A DNA stretch of 64,000 bases from Dendrolimus kikuchii (taxonomy: Eukaryota; Arthropoda; Insecta; Lepidoptera; Lasiocampidae), in NCBI GenBank assembly GCA_019925095.2, contig CM034405.1, positions 12,487,401-12,551,400 of the forward strand, written 5' to 3'. Below the pieces are notes generated by a model, which was not told where the DNA came from, searched no databases, and was given only the letters and a program-made list of their open reading frames with translations. A program made the translations under genes and the position numbers. Below, piece after piece: positions 11,828 through 23,261 of this stretch (position 1 is the stretch's first letter; each line of letters starts with the position of its first letter).

Positions 11828-12010
11828 TAGCCGACCCGTGCCCACTTCGTTATGCGTTATTAATTTAAAATATTATTAATCACAATCAAATATAGCCTGT
11901 ATTACTTAGGAATAATGTAGCTTTTTACTGGTAAAAGAATTTTCAAAATCGGTTCCGTAGTTCAAGAGATAACTTCCTACAAACAAATAAACTCGCACAT
12001 ACCCCTTTAT
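11828..12010 (+). repeat. Retroelement-derived interspersed repeat
   Basis: Contains GCCGACCCGTGCCCACTTCG, AATGTAGCTTTTTACTGG and AAAATCGGTTCCGTAGTTC, then CAAACAAATAAACTC. These phrases are typical of the non-coding 3' part of RTE-like lepidopteran elements. No coding capacity. Confidence 0.5.
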
Positions 12011-12426
12011 ATTTGTATCGATTACGTTAATATTAAGAGGTATATTCTTCGAATCAATTTACTAATATTTTGGCTACCCGTTAAAATTTTTATTTGCCCA
12101 AAAGTAATACGATATCGTATTACATCAGAGATTACATTCATGCAATACGAATTGGATATAAGTTACAAATTAATTTTCCCACATGCTCTTAAAGTAATAA
12201 CATCCTTTTGTGTGCAAACAGTATCCATTTCACAATTCAATTCGGCAAAAGCATGAATGGTGCAACGTCACAACACTCAACAGCTTATTGGTGCGTATTC
12301 CCCATTGATTGCGGTTAGTGATAACATCTACGATAATTCCACTCATCCCCTTTGCAAAAGGGCGGGTCCTTTCTGGGGTTCAACCTCCAATTCACATACT
12401 TAGGCTAGGTGCCTATAATAAACAAA

Positions 12427-12595
12427 ATGATCGGTCAGTTTAAAATGGATACAACTGTGCAGTCGACATCTAAGTGCGCTAGTTCGGATTTTAGTATTGA
12501 ACGAATATTAAGTGATGATGGGAGGAACAAGGAAGAGAGTGGCGATTCGCCCAGCTGGCTGTGTTGCACGCGGTATAGACCGCCTAGACTTCCGC
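12427..12595 (+). CDS. Homeobox gene exon 1 (eh1 motif)
   Basis: I chose the first ATG, at 12427 (ACAAAATGA, good context); a second in-frame ATG is at 12445. The exon encodes about 56 residues including SDFSIERILSDD and, at its end, SWLCCTRYRPPRLP. It stops at the donor CCGC|GTTAGT in phase 1. The exon assignment rests on the eh1 motif, an aromatic/basic segment common just before homeodomains, and phase match with exon 2. Confidence 0.75.
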
Positions 12596-15500
12596 GTTAG
12601 TATTATTTCGTTTTTACATATAGTCAATTTTATTATGGCAGTACAAACAGTCGGGCTGGGCGGCCTCCGGTAAACCGCTTCAGATTTTCTCACCGACTAT
12701 TTTAACGATTTTTCGAGCAGTGCCTTCTACTTGTCATGACAAATTGTGTTGAGACGCGAACATTACTAACGCGACTGGTTCACAAATGTTGTTTGATGAA
12801 CCCTCCTGACAGCAGTCTGGGAGTAACATTCCTGCTTTATTATTTTACCAGCTGTGCGACTTCGTCCGAGTGGAATATTTTTTTTCCTGGAACCCTACAA
12901 AAAAGTAGCCTAAGTTACTCCTTATGACGTCAGCTATCTGCCAGTGAAAGTTCCGTCAAAATCGATCCAGCCGTTTCAGAGATTAGCCGGAACATCCAGA
13001 CAGGCAAACAGAGAGTCAGAAAAAATTCTAAACATAGCATTTTCGGAATCTCCTGGTCCTAATTATCCCCCATGATTTTTTTCACATTTTTATTTTGATA
13101 TTGCATACAGACACTTCAATTTTATTTATTTGTAATGTTTATATATAGATTAAAAACTTTTAATTATCTTTTTGAAATAATAAGAATAATCAATATTATA
13201 CAACATTAAAAACGAAACTACAACCAGGGCTGGGCAAAATACATGGTTTCCTTTAATTGAAATACAAATTACAAAATACTGTCTCGCATGTATTTAAAAT
13301 ACGAAATACAAAATACTTTGAAGTCGGGTATTTGAAATATAAAATACAAAATACAGCATTTCAACTATATGTATTTAAAATACAAAATACAAATTACAAA
13401 ATACAAAATACCGTCAGGTGTTAGGTTATGTAAATAAAATACTCACAAAAATCTATAATTCTTAATGGGCAAGGACCTATTAATAAATAATTATTAATAG
13501 GTCCTTGCCTATGAAATTGCCATTTTTTCTGAAATAAGTTAACCTAATTTTATTATTTTTTTTATTTTATTCTAATCTCCACGGCCTTGAAGATAAGAAC
13601 ATTTCCATCTTGTAGGCACGCGTAGATTTTGGTGGTTCCACCCGGATCTATGCGTGCTTATATCGGTCCCATGGCAGGGAATGCACAAGGACTGAAACAG
13701 CTCGCTTTTTTGAATATGTTCATGAGGTGACCGACAAAGTTTTTGGCCAGTATCCTTTAGCAGAAATAGTCATACTCGAGAATTTTAATGCTCATCACGC
13801 TGAGTGGTTGGGTTCCCCGAGAACTGATCTGCCAGGGACTCCTGCCTACGATTTTGCTCTCGCCCATGGATTCACTCAGGTGATTAGGGAGTTTACCCGA
13901 ATACCGGATAGAGTGGATCATGAGCCTTCTTTGCTGGATCTTCTGCTGACCACACACCCGGACTAACTACCAACTACCAAATCTCTATCAGTGCTCCACT
14001 GGGAACCTCTGATCATTCTCTGGTATCTTCGGTGGAGCCTTCCTATTCCCGATCGGACTCGTCTCGCTGGACGACGGAAGGTGTGGCGATACAGGTCAGC
14101 AGATTGGGATGGACTCCGTGAATTCTATGCATCCTTCCCATGGAGGCAGTTATGTTTCTCGTCGGAAGATTCTGATCCGAGCACAGACTCGATCGCCGAT
14201 GTAGTACTGCAGGGAATAGAATGTGTAATTCCAAACTCAACTGTACCTATCGGTGGTATGAGTAAACCACCTTGGTTCGATAAGTCCAACAGTGAGGCTG
14301 TAAAGCTAAAGCATCAGGCTTATCGATCCTGGACTGCAGAGTGGGCCCGTCAGGATCCAAGTTCCTCTGACCTGAAAAAGAGATACAATGCCGCCCCCAG
14401 GTCCCTGAAAAAACAGCTCGTGAGAGCAAAATTCGATCACGTCGGCAGAATTGGTGAGCGCCTCTCTAGCTACTCTTCTGGGACTAGAGCTTTTTGGGCC
14501 CTCGCCAAAGCTGTCGAAGGAAACTTTTGTCGGGCGTCTCTTCCACCTCTGCGCACAGTGGACGACCGCCACTGATACACGCCGCCAAAGATAAAGTCAA
14601 TCTTCTGGGTGAAATCTTTGCGGCCAATTCAACTCTTGAGACATAGGAGAAACTCCACCCACAATCCCTAACTGAGAGTCTAGAATGTCGGAGGTGCGCT
14701 TTACTCAAAAAGCAGTCCGATGTGTTCTCATCTCCTTCGACGTCAAAAAGTCTTCTGGCCCTGATGGCATTCCTGCCATTGTGCTGCAGACGTGTTTAGC
14801 TGAGCTGTCCAGTCCTTGCCCGACTTTTCACTCTCTCTTACTACAAGGGTTGTGTCCTCGCTTCGTGGAAGATTGCCCATGTGCACCTTGTCCCCAAAAA
14901 GGGGACGTAGCAGACACGTCGAATAGGCCTATAGTAATAAACTTTTTGCTCTCAATGGTGATGGAGCGTATTATCAACGCGCAGCTTCTATGTTACCTCG
15001 AAGATTCCCAGCTCCTAAACGATCGGCAATACGGCTTTCGCCACGGTCGCTCAGCTCGGGATCTCTTGGTTTACCTAACCCACCGTTGGGTTGAAGCCAT
15101 TGAGAGCAAAGGGGAAGCACTGGCAGTTAGTCTAGAATTCTAGATATTGGTAAGGCCTTCGACCGGGTCTGGCACAGGGCTCTTCTATCGGAGCGGCCAT
15201 CGTATGGGATACTCGAAGAGCCTTGCACCTGGCTATCCAGCTTTTTTGATGAGCGCAGCATTCAAGTCGTTGTCGACGGTTGTTGCTAAAGTTTCTAGAC
15301 CATCGATGCTGGTGTGCCCCAGGGTTATGTGCTATCACCAACATAGTTCATCTTACATATCAATGATATGTTGTCTATTCGCAACATTCATTCTAATGCG
15401 GATGACAGCACAGGCGATGCGCAGTACTCTGGTCGTGCAAACGTCCCTCGATCATTTGTGGAGGAAAGTTGGGTTAGACTTGTATTTAAAGTAGAGTATT

Positions 15501-18500
15501 TCTTAGAGAGAGTCTCTGAATGGGGAAGACAAAACCTTGTCCATTTCAACCCCAAGAAGACATAGGTCTACGTATTCTCTGCCAAAAAAAAACTCCATTC
15601 GAGCAATCGCTTCAGTTCCAAGGAACTCCCCTTACCACCTCCAAGAGTATTGGGATCCTCAGTGTTGACATCGCGATCGATGTTCAGGGGCCATCTTGAA
15701 GGCAAAGCAAAACTTGCCTCTAAGAAGCTAGGAATGTTAAACCGGTCCAAGCAGTACTTCACACCGCGGCAATGCTTTGCGCTTTATAAAATCCAGGTGA
15801 GCCCGCATATGGAGTACTGCTCACACTTTTGGGCTGGAGCACCTGGCTACCAACTCGATCCTCTAGACTGTATTCAACGTCGAGCCGTTCGCGTTGTTGC
15901 TGATCCCATACTCACTCACAGATGGTCTAGATACGCTTGGCCTTATGAAAGACTTCGTTTCTCTCTGCGTATTCTACTGACCGTATAACGGGGAGTATAC
16001 GGAAGAACTGTATAGAATGGTGTATTCGTCCTCTTTCTACCATCGAACCGCTCGCCATGTGTTGGGATTTCACCCCCACTTCCTTAAGCCGCTTCGCTCA
16101 TGTACGCAACGGTTCTGTAGAACCTTTTTCTTGCATACCGTGGGGATTTTGAATGAGCTCCCAGCCGAGGGTTTTCCACAGCGCTACGATATAGAGTTTT
16201 TCAAAATGGTGTCATAAAATTTCTTCGAGGCCGGCAGCGGGTTGATGAAATCTCTGGTGTTGCAAATGTCCATAAGCGACAGTAACCGCTTTTGATCAGG
16301 TGGGCTGTCAGCTTGTCTGCTGTACTCCAGCTATAAAAAAAGCTCGAAATTTCCAGAATGGAAGCGGGAAAACCAATAACAAGTGGTGCGTTCATTGTAG
16401 TGTTCGCTCTTAAAGTCGTTGATGTTGCTTGTCGCTCTTGCCGCGTTGCTGCCACGATGGTACTCTTATTCCATAATTACTCGAATTTTTAACTATGCAT
16501 GATGACGAAAAAGATTCAAATGTGCAGAAAACATTACGCTTATCAATAAATAAATGACTAATTTTAAAAAAGAATTTCATGTTTTCAAAGTAAAATTAAT
16601 TTAAAATTATATATCTTAGCCAAACAAAAATATTTATTTTAAATGGCCAGTACTGCAGAACGTACCTAATATTTAGCGGTCACCATTTTGCTTATGAAAG
16701 CTATCGAGCGCTATTTTCTGAAGAACACACCCATCAATAAGGTAGCTAAATGTATTTTATGAAATGTATTTTGCAACCATAAGTATTTGAAATACTAATT
16801 ACAAAATACCTCAGCATCAGGTATTTGAAATACTAATTACAAATTACATTTTTAAGAAGTAATTGAAATACAAATACAAAATACGTATTTGTATTTCAAT
16901 TACGTATTTCAATTACAAGTATTTTAAATACTGCCCAACCCTGACTACAACCTACTCAAAATAAACCTAATAACAAATTAAACTATACTATAAATAAAAC
17001 TATGATTACAAAATAACATAAATCTATAAATAATAAATTGACTCCAAATCGCTGTCGGCGGGGAGCGTACCCAAAATGCTGGCCGCATTTCCACGTTCGA
17101 TAACAACGCTGATGCGTTTCCCTAGGTGCAAGCTAGCCTTTAGGTCACGCGAGACCTAAATTAGACACGTTGACAAGTCTCGATAAAGGTGATGAGCTCC
17201 AGGCCTCCACGGTCTCAATCGCGCAAGCTACGAATACGTACCCACTACCAATGGATACATATTTGCGGCGCTTCAGGGCCTCTGGTGCCTGGCATCTATT
17301 TATTTAATATGTATAAGCACATAGTTTATTTTTAGTTTAATTAAACTGGAATTAGGATTTCTAAACATTAACTTGTCAATGTATTTGTTATTTTAATAGG
17401 TGCAGTGAACAGCAGTATTTGTCGATCACGGCGATCTGGCCGGCACGCGCGAGTTCCCTTCACGGCTGCGCAAGCGGCGGCGCTGGAGGCCGCTTATGCG
17501 CGCGCGCCTTATCTAGCGCCACCTGCATTGAGAGCTTTAGCAGCAGCCTTACAACTTCGAGATGACAGAGTGAGTACAAATATATAACTTTAGGGAGCGA
17601 ACACTACAAACGAACGCACCACCTGTTATTGGTTTGCCCGCGTTCGTTATGGAAATTTCGACCTGAAAAATAAACCTCGTGGTCGTCCGAAAACTTTGAT
17701 CAACATGACAAATTAAAAGCGATTGTGGAAGCAGATGATACTCCATCTGCGGCAGACTTAGCAGCTTTCGATGTTAGCGTCAAAACAATATTGGTTCATT
17801 TGCGTCAAATTGGCAAGGTAAAAATGTTTGGCAAATGAGTGCCCCACGAACTCAATGATCAGCAGCGCAAAGTAGGCGTCGACACGTGTCTTGCACTGCT
17901 AACAGGCACACAAACGAAGGAATTTTGAACAGAATTGTTACTTGTGACGAAAATTGGATTCTGTTTGACAATCGCAAGCGCTCAGTAAGTTGCTTGGACG
18001 CTGGTTCAGCACCTAAACAATGTCCTAAAGGAAAACTTACCCCGAGATAAGTGATGGTGACTGTTTGATGATCTAGCGCCGGTATGATTCATCACAGCGT
18101 CTCGCTAAACGGGGTGAGCATTATTGCAGATGTGTACTGTGAAGAACTGAACACAATGCAACAATGCACAAGAAGATCGCACGTCTCCAATCAGCTTTGG
18201 CCAATCGCTAGTCTTCGCTGCTCCTACGCAACAACGCACGACCTCATACTGCACAGCAGACGGTCTCCAAGTTACAAGAGCTGGGGTTGGAAGCGCTGTC
18301 ATCCGCCGTACTCACCAGACCTTGCGCCTACAGACTTCTACTTTTTCCAGAATTTAAATAAGTTCTAGGCGGGAAAAAATTCAATACTCGTGAGGCAGTA
18401 CAAAATGCCTTTGAAAAATTTATTTACCTCCCGTCCAGCTGATTTATTCAAGAAGGGCATCAATAAACCTCCACTGCGTTGGTAAAGATGCATTGAATAC

Positions 18501-20276
18501 TTTGATTAATAGAAATAAAAAATTACGTTAACTTATTTCATAAAAAACGGCAATTTCATAGGTAAAGACCTAATTATATGTGGCGTGACAATGACCGGCG
18601 ACTATTCTTTTATGCCTTATACAAATGCAGTCAAGGACAGGCCACGATTAATATGGGACTATTGTAGGAAACGGATCCAAAAAGAACTGGACTATTGTGG
18701 TGAACTGGTAGAGGAGGACAGGAGGTGGGGATTTAGGACTATAGTGGTTGTCCACAGTCATGCTCAAATGTGAATAAAGTTCATAGGTGGTAACTCGCCA
18801 CATAGGTCCCTCAGAATGCTGTAAAATTATAGCGAAAGGCTACATGGGTGTAACTGGCTGAGAGGCTGTACTGAAGTATCATCTAAGTTACTCCCAGCTT
18901 TAAACACTTCCATCCCTTGAGTTTAAGTCTTAACTTTGGCGACCTTTACTCCGTGCCGGTTGATTGGTTTAATATTTATTACATATAATGAATATTATTA
19001 CCACCTCGATTTTTTAATTTAAAGTTGGTGAAACAAAAACAGGTATTGTGCTGTTTTCAAATTAAAACGTGTAACAAGTTTTGAAACATCTGTAAGTTTC
19101 TAAGCAGTAGGTAACTCGAAATTATAGTTTGTTTCTTCTTTTTTTTTCTAAATAATGTACACATTTTTGCAATTAAACTATTATAATTATGCTGATGAGA
19201 AAGAATCTTAAGCTTTTCCCTGATCACTAAAATGTGGGTTTAAAAAAAGGTATTATTACCTAAATTTCTTTAAAGTCGGCAACATGTTCATCAAACATCA
19301 ACAGGCGAAGCTAACCACTTTTCATCAGGTGGGCTGTTAGTCTGTAATCCAGCAATAAAAAAGTATAGTAATATATATACTCGTATAGTAACGAAAGCTG
19401 TAAATCGAGATTACCGATTTGTGAACCGGACAATCCATTAGTCTACACATTAGTCAAAAGTATGCTATCTGCATGTATTGTACAGAAGGTAGGCACAGAG
19501 TACATTAATATAATAGGAGAAGAGAAGGATTTTGTAAATGTGACGAACGTCAAAATTTTTTATCATTTGGCTACAAATCTCTAAAGAAAACGTATAATTC
19601 AAAATGCTCCATAGTCATTTTAGCAAAAACGTATGTCCGGCTGGCCATGTTGTATGTATATAGACGTCACGCCCATTTTTATCACAATAAAACCTCCAGG
19701 TGTATATGTTTGTTAGTAAGGTTTATTGTAAATATGCAGCTACGCTATGCTCAGTGGCGAAGCGTGGACTTATTTATCCACGAGGCCCTTTTATTTCAGT
19801 ACCTTTTCCCAAGACCAATGCAAATATCCTAACATCTCTTTGTAAATACAAAAGCGAACCCAGGATTAGGATATTATACTCATGATAATGAAATAAAATA
19901 TTTAAAAAACAAGTTTTTATTTGGTATATTGGCCTTGCTAGCGCGATGCCCCTATAAGGGGCCATCCACATATTACGTCATACGAATTTCATGATTTTTT
20001 GCCCCTCCCCCGTCCTTGTTACAGCTGGCCACAATCGTGAGACTCCTACCTTCCTCCCTACTGTGTGACATCATATTGTGCAATTTTACATCAAAAAAAT
20101 ATTAAATTAAAACAGCAGTTTCGTAATTAGTTTTATTTCCATTTAAATTATTTTTCAGTAATTTAACCACTATGTTCATACAGATAGTTGGAAATATTTT
20201 GAATCTTTCGCGTTTTAAACCTTAAATATATTAGATTTTGAAATGCGACGTCACGAAATTTAGGACATCACTCACC

Positions 20277-20348
<72 letters not shown>

Positions 20349-20776
20349 GATAATTGAAAAATCGGCCCTAAGTTTCTTATTATTTTCTAACTTTACAAAT
20401 TCAAATTATTTGCAGGAAATATGGAGACACAAGATGTTACGTTACGTATAATAATTCTAAGATTTACTAACGTTTGTTGTTACAGATAAAAATTTGGTTT
20501 CAAAATCGTCGAGCTCGGGAAAGAAGAGAGAAGTGTGCGAATATAGTACCACCAGCCGCAGTCACGTTACCACCGACGGCGGTCCAGCGGCCGACAATAC
20601 TACACCAGTCGTGGATTGAGCGTCATATATATTTACAAAACCAAATAAATACTGATAATTCACCTAGTACAGTGTTATGCGATACAAATGACTTGCAAGT
20701 GTGTTCTTTAAATTCGTCATGTAGCGATGAAGAGAGATCTGAGTCACCTCTAGACGTTGAAACTTTAGAACCATAG
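12427..20776 (+). CDS. Homeobox transcription factor, ANTP-class-like, 3 exons, 209 aa
   Basis: Joined from 12427..12595, 17400..17569 and 20486..20776 (630 nt with stop), phases matching at both introns. Exon 1 carries an eh1-like Groucho-recruitment motif, FSIERIL. The homeodomain starts near GRHARVPFT and has R5, F8, L16, Y20, L26, L40, W48, F49, N51 and R53 in the expected places; helix 3 reads IKIWFQNRRARERREK. The intron splits it between positions 44 and 45. It should act in the nucleus as a DNA-binding regulator, probably a repressor. RVPFT and RARERREK recall, from memory, the Msxlx/CG15696 group; rough is an alternative. Introns are filled with transposons. An AATAAA follows at 20790. 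Confidence 0.85.
12848..13125 (+). repeat. Second copy of the CGGAATCTCCTGGTCC repeat
   Basis: Matches 5868..6240: GCGACTTCGTCCGAGTGGAA, GTCAGCTATCTGCCAGTGAA, CAGCCGTTTCAGAGATTAGC, CGGAATCTCCTGGTCC. It lies in homeobox intron 1. Confidence 0.65.
13468..13509. repeat. Perfect 19-bp hairpin
   Basis: Arms GGCAAGGACCTATTAATAA (13468..13486) and its exact complement (13491..13509), separated by four bases. It lies inside the hAT-type element, upstream of the LINE. Confidence 0.9.
13600..16335 (+). mobile_element. Jockey-like LINE remnant (endonuclease, RT, 3' end)
   Basis: Plus strand. The endonuclease C-terminal half is at 13727..13966 (ILENFNAHHAEWLGS, PSLLDLLLTTHPD). The linker is at 13991..14575. 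RT begins near 14685 (KKSSGPDGIPAIVLQTC, YGFRHGRSARDLLVYL), the catalytic box is altered to NADD (15395), and the thumb region is at 15650..15988 (FRGHLEGKAKLASKKLGML, VSPHMEYCSHFWAG). It ends GTGTTGCAAATGTCC..AGCTATAAAAAAAG. Many stops and frameshifts make it dead. The 3' end is shared with the short family B retroposons. Confidence 0.85.
16345..16465 (-). pseudogene. Mariner transposase N-terminal fragment
   Basis: Minus strand reads, in one frame, RGSNAARATSNINDF..NERTTCYWFSRFHSGNFE, the N-terminal DNA-binding region of a mariner transposase. The same segment (NERTTCYWFARVRYGNFDL) begins the larger plus-strand copy at about 17598. Confidence 0.7.
17400..17569 (+). CDS. Homeobox gene exon 2 (homeodomain residues to 44)
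   Basis: Acceptor TTTTAATAG|GT; a second phase-compatible acceptor six bases on would remove two residues. It encodes the arm and helices 1 and 2: RHARVPFTAAQAAALEAAY then LAPPALRALAAALQLRDDR, ending at donor AGA|GTGAGT. Unusually Ala-rich and GC-rich compared with its surroundings. Confidence 0.88.
17598..18530 (+). pseudogene. Degraded mariner (DD34D-type) transposase
   Basis: Broken plus-strand mariner in homeobox intron 2. Pieces: NERTTCYWFARVRYGNFDL, KAIVEADDTPSAADLAAFDV, VPHELNDQQRKVGVDTCLAL, RIVTCDENWILFDNRKRSVSW (first Asp), ADVYCEELNTM, and HPPYSPDLAPTDFYFFQNL (third Asp). Several frameshifts and stops. It belongs to a different mariner group from the DD37D copies. Confidence 0.8.
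18578..18967 (+). repeat. Interspersed repeat family D, copy 1
   Basis: Begins GTGGCGTGACAATGACCGGCG and ends GACCTTTACTCCGTGCCGG. The same order of phrases, about 70-80% alike by eye, occurs at 25595..26112. No conserved reading frame is shared, so it is probably the non-coding end of a retroelement. Confidence 0.7.
18968..19959. other. No gene recognised; possible repeat fragments
   Basis: Intron 2 of the homeobox gene. A short stretch at 19265..19365 (CATCAGGTGGGCTGTTAG..CCAGCAATAAAAAAG) is a decayed family B/LINE 3' end. Nothing else is recognisable. Confidence 0.45.
19960..20276 (+). repeat. Interspersed repeat with TTACGTCA..GTGTGACATCA
   Basis: Contains GGCCATCCACATATTACGTCA, a C-rich stretch and TACTGTGTGACATCA, a phrase recurrent in arthropod repeats. 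It ends GCGACGTCACGAAATTTAGG. The last 120 bp (ACTATGTTCATACAGATAG onward) recur at 32395..32535. Confidence 0.5.
20279..20344. repeat. (TA)n microsatellite
   Basis: About 33 TA units directly beside a MITE terminus (20351..20373, ATTGAAAAATCGGCCC then TAA) of the same family as 51657..52244. Confidence 0.95.
20486..20776 (+). CDS. Homeobox gene exon 3 (recognition helix and C-terminus)
   Basis: Acceptor TTGTTACAG|ATAAAA, phase 0. It encodes IKIWFQNRRARERREK, then an 80-residue tail rich in Pro, Val, Ser and acidic residues (SCSDEERSESPLDVETLEP at the end) and a TAG stop. The tail holds SWIERHIYLQNQ, of unknown role. The AATAAA at 20790..20795 could end the transcript. Confidence 0.88.
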   Translation: MKIWFQNRRARERREKCANIVPPAAVTLPPTAVQRPTILHQSWIERHIYLQNQINTDNSPSTVLCDTNDLQVCSLNSSCSDEERSESPLDVETLEP

Positions 20777-20795
20777 AAAGATACATAACAATAAA

Positions 20796-22287
20796 AATAT
20801 TTATAAGTTTTCTGTGATAATTATATACTGAAAGATGTCCTAATAGTGTTCGCGACTTCGTACGCGAGAAATTTAAATTATGTGAAGTCTTCACATGTCC
20901 TCCTCCTTTCAGAGATGGTTTATAAAAATGTTAAAACATGTATTTCTTAATCATTTAACAAAAGCTGAAATATAACTTATTTGAAATATGGATTACCGAT
21001 ACAAAATTTCACCTCTTGAAATCTCTTCAAAATTATTTTTTCAGATAAAATGTAGCCTTATGTCCTTTCCTAGAATACAATTCATATCCTTGCTAAATTT
21101 TATTAAAATTTATTCTGTCGGTTAATCGTGAAAAGGTAACAAACATAATTAGTTTAACATTTACAATATTAGTATGTATTTTTCGTATAATCAAATGTCG
21201 CCGTGTTTCAGTGACTACAAACACTGAAGTCTCATTCCAATGATATATATTTATTTTATTTAGTTTTCAGGTCCAATGTTTCTTTATCCCTTAGTTTACA
21301 ATTACACGTGCTGCCCATGCAGAAAAATATCGGGAAGAAATGTATATCGAGAACACTAACGCGTATATCCCCCCGCTAATTCCTCTGAACTTGGTCGCTG
21401 TATTGTATCTACATTATGTATCTTTCGATAGTCTTCTTTCAGCGCGTTACATTAGTAGCTCACAACGCCCAAAATGCTCTGTTAGCCGTTCCAAAAAGCG
21501 ACCGCGGTCGTTGTGCTCGTGGCGAAAACGTCACTAATGACGTCATAATTTTTCGATTACACAACGCTCACCCATGTCTAGAGGTGCGTCGAGTAACCGT
21601 TCGAAAAATCGCGGTCGTGAACGTGGTCGTTGTGAGTCCCTAATGGAACGTAGCTTTTATGAAGTATTATTTGAAAGACATGGTTCTCTATTGTTTGCCC
21701 GAAAAATATAAGCAATAATACTCATATGCCATAATGTTACTTGCCCGAATTGTTTGTTTACCATAAGTTATGTGACATACTCTTGTTTGCCCGTAGATTA
21801 GATTCCATTATGATACGAGTGCCATACGTATTGTTATCCATTTTATTAATTGCAACAATTGTCTTAAAATGCGATTGGCTTTCTAGTACTTCGCCGGCCG
21901 CTGCCGCGGCACGCTCGCTTCGCTCGCTTAGCTCGTGCGTTGTTTTTTGTGTACTAACTTAACCTAACCTAATCAAAGCTAAACAGTAATAAATAAAGGC
22001 AATTGACCCGGGCATATCTTGTTCGCCTGGGCAAAAGAAGGAGAGAAAAAAAAACCTAACCAAACCTAAACCTATTGATCGTTTAGTTTAAACCGATTTT
22101 ATGATGTTTTTCTATTTTTCTAGAAGCAATTTCGATAGCAAATGATGTTATGGCATATGATAATTACGCCATATAATGGTTATAACAAATGATGTTATTG
22201 AAATTGACTTTATGGGAAACAAAGTTTCTAGCACGTGACTAATATAGTAAACAATGAGTATGACATATAAAATTATGAGAAACAATA
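20796..22287. other. No gene recognised; GC-rich tandem phrase at 21450..21640
   Basis: Mostly AT-rich. The phrase CACAACGCcCA..GTTCcAAAAAgCG..CGCGGTCGTtGTGcTCGTGG occurs twice in degenerate form between 21460 and 21640, a small unclassified repeat. Short open frames here show no domain. Confidence 0.4.
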
Positions 22288-22551
22288 TTATGTGGAAAGA
22301 ATGACTAAACAGATATACAATGCAAAAGTGGATGGATGCAGAGGTCGTGGAAGGCCACGACACACCTTCCACGATCAAATTGATCGTGTACTAGCAGAAG
22401 GTGATGTCAGGGCCTTAAGAACAGACGAGCGTGCATGACAAGAGCAATGAATGTCAAAGAAGCAAGTGAGGTGTGTAAGAATAAGCCTGAATGGCGCTTT
22501 GTTGTTCGTGCCTACCCCGCAAGGGAACTGGCGTGCAGTTATGTATGTATG
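22288..22551 (+). mobile_element. Short retroposon family A, copy 2
   Basis: Plus-strand copy from TGTGGAAAGAATGAC to GGCGTGCAGTTATGTATGTAT. It has an internal deletion (the GCATGATGAAAGAATG segment is lost) and a one-base loss near 22415 that breaks the frame. Confidence 0.85.
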
Positions 22552-22789
22552 AATATTATATCTGTTGACCAGTTTAGCAGATGAAATTATGGTAAATGAA
22601 ATTCTGGCAAGTGGGTGTATCCGGAAAGATATAGATCGATAATACTACTACGAAAATATTGTAATTATACGTCTTTTACTAAGTAATTGTCCTCTTTCAT
22701 GTATTAGTATAAATGAAATAAATTTATGATGTGATTATGTCATACTAAGATGAATAAATAAAAATTTGAAGAAAGAGTCAGTTTCTTTT

Positions 22790-23165
22790 TTAACCGACTT
22801 CATAAAAAGGAGGAGGTTCTCAATTCGTCGCAATCTTTTTTTATGTATGTTCACCGATTACTCCGAGATTTATGATCCGATTTACGTCATTCTTTTTTTG
22901 TTCGACGCGGAATAGATGCCATTTGGTCCCCTAAAAATTTCACATAGTTTGGCACAGTAGTATTCATTTTATGAACATTTTTTATGAAAATTTTTCCATT
23001 CCGTTCCATATGTACACCGATTACGCTGAGATTTATGATCCGATTTACGTGATTCTTGTTTAGTTTGATGCGAAATAGTTGCCATTTGGTTCCCTAAAAA
23101 TTTAACATAGTTTGGCCCAGTAGTTTTCATTTTACGAGCATTTTTTTGTTCCCGTTTCTTGGGAC
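22790..23165 (+). repeat. Repeat with two tandem ~150-bp units
   Basis: AACCGACTTCATAAAAAGGAGG leads into two tandem blocks, about 22842..22990 and 22994..23150. Both contain CACCGATTAC..GAGATTTATGATCCGATTTACGT..GCCATTTGGT..CCTAAAAATTT. Diverged copies, non-coding. Confidence 0.7.
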
Positions 23166-23261
23166 CTATATTTTTAAGGAGTGCGGCACCTTTCGTAGGT
23201 CTACCCATACATAGCTAGACACTAAACAGTAACAAAAAAATAAAAAAACTTCGTTTAAAAA

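Larger units (their letters stand above)
13225..16943. mobile_element. hAT-type element, 3.7 kb, with 8-bp target duplication
   Basis: Ends are CAGGGCTGGGCA on the left and, inverted, CAGGGTTGGGCA on the right. Both are flanked by the same eight bases, ACTACAAC (13217..13224 and 16944..16951), the duplication length of hAT transposons. Subterminal regions are full of AAATACAAAATAC-like repeats. No hAT transposase is seen; the interior is a jockey-like LINE, a mariner fragment and a hairpin. It sits in intron 1 of the homeobox gene. Confidence 0.85.

Noticed and set aside
21870..21962. CpG-rich patch with repeated GCTCGCTT considered as a promoter island
   Set aside because: Short, no nearby gene start, and followed by a TTAACCTAACC repeat typical of insect intergenic DNA.
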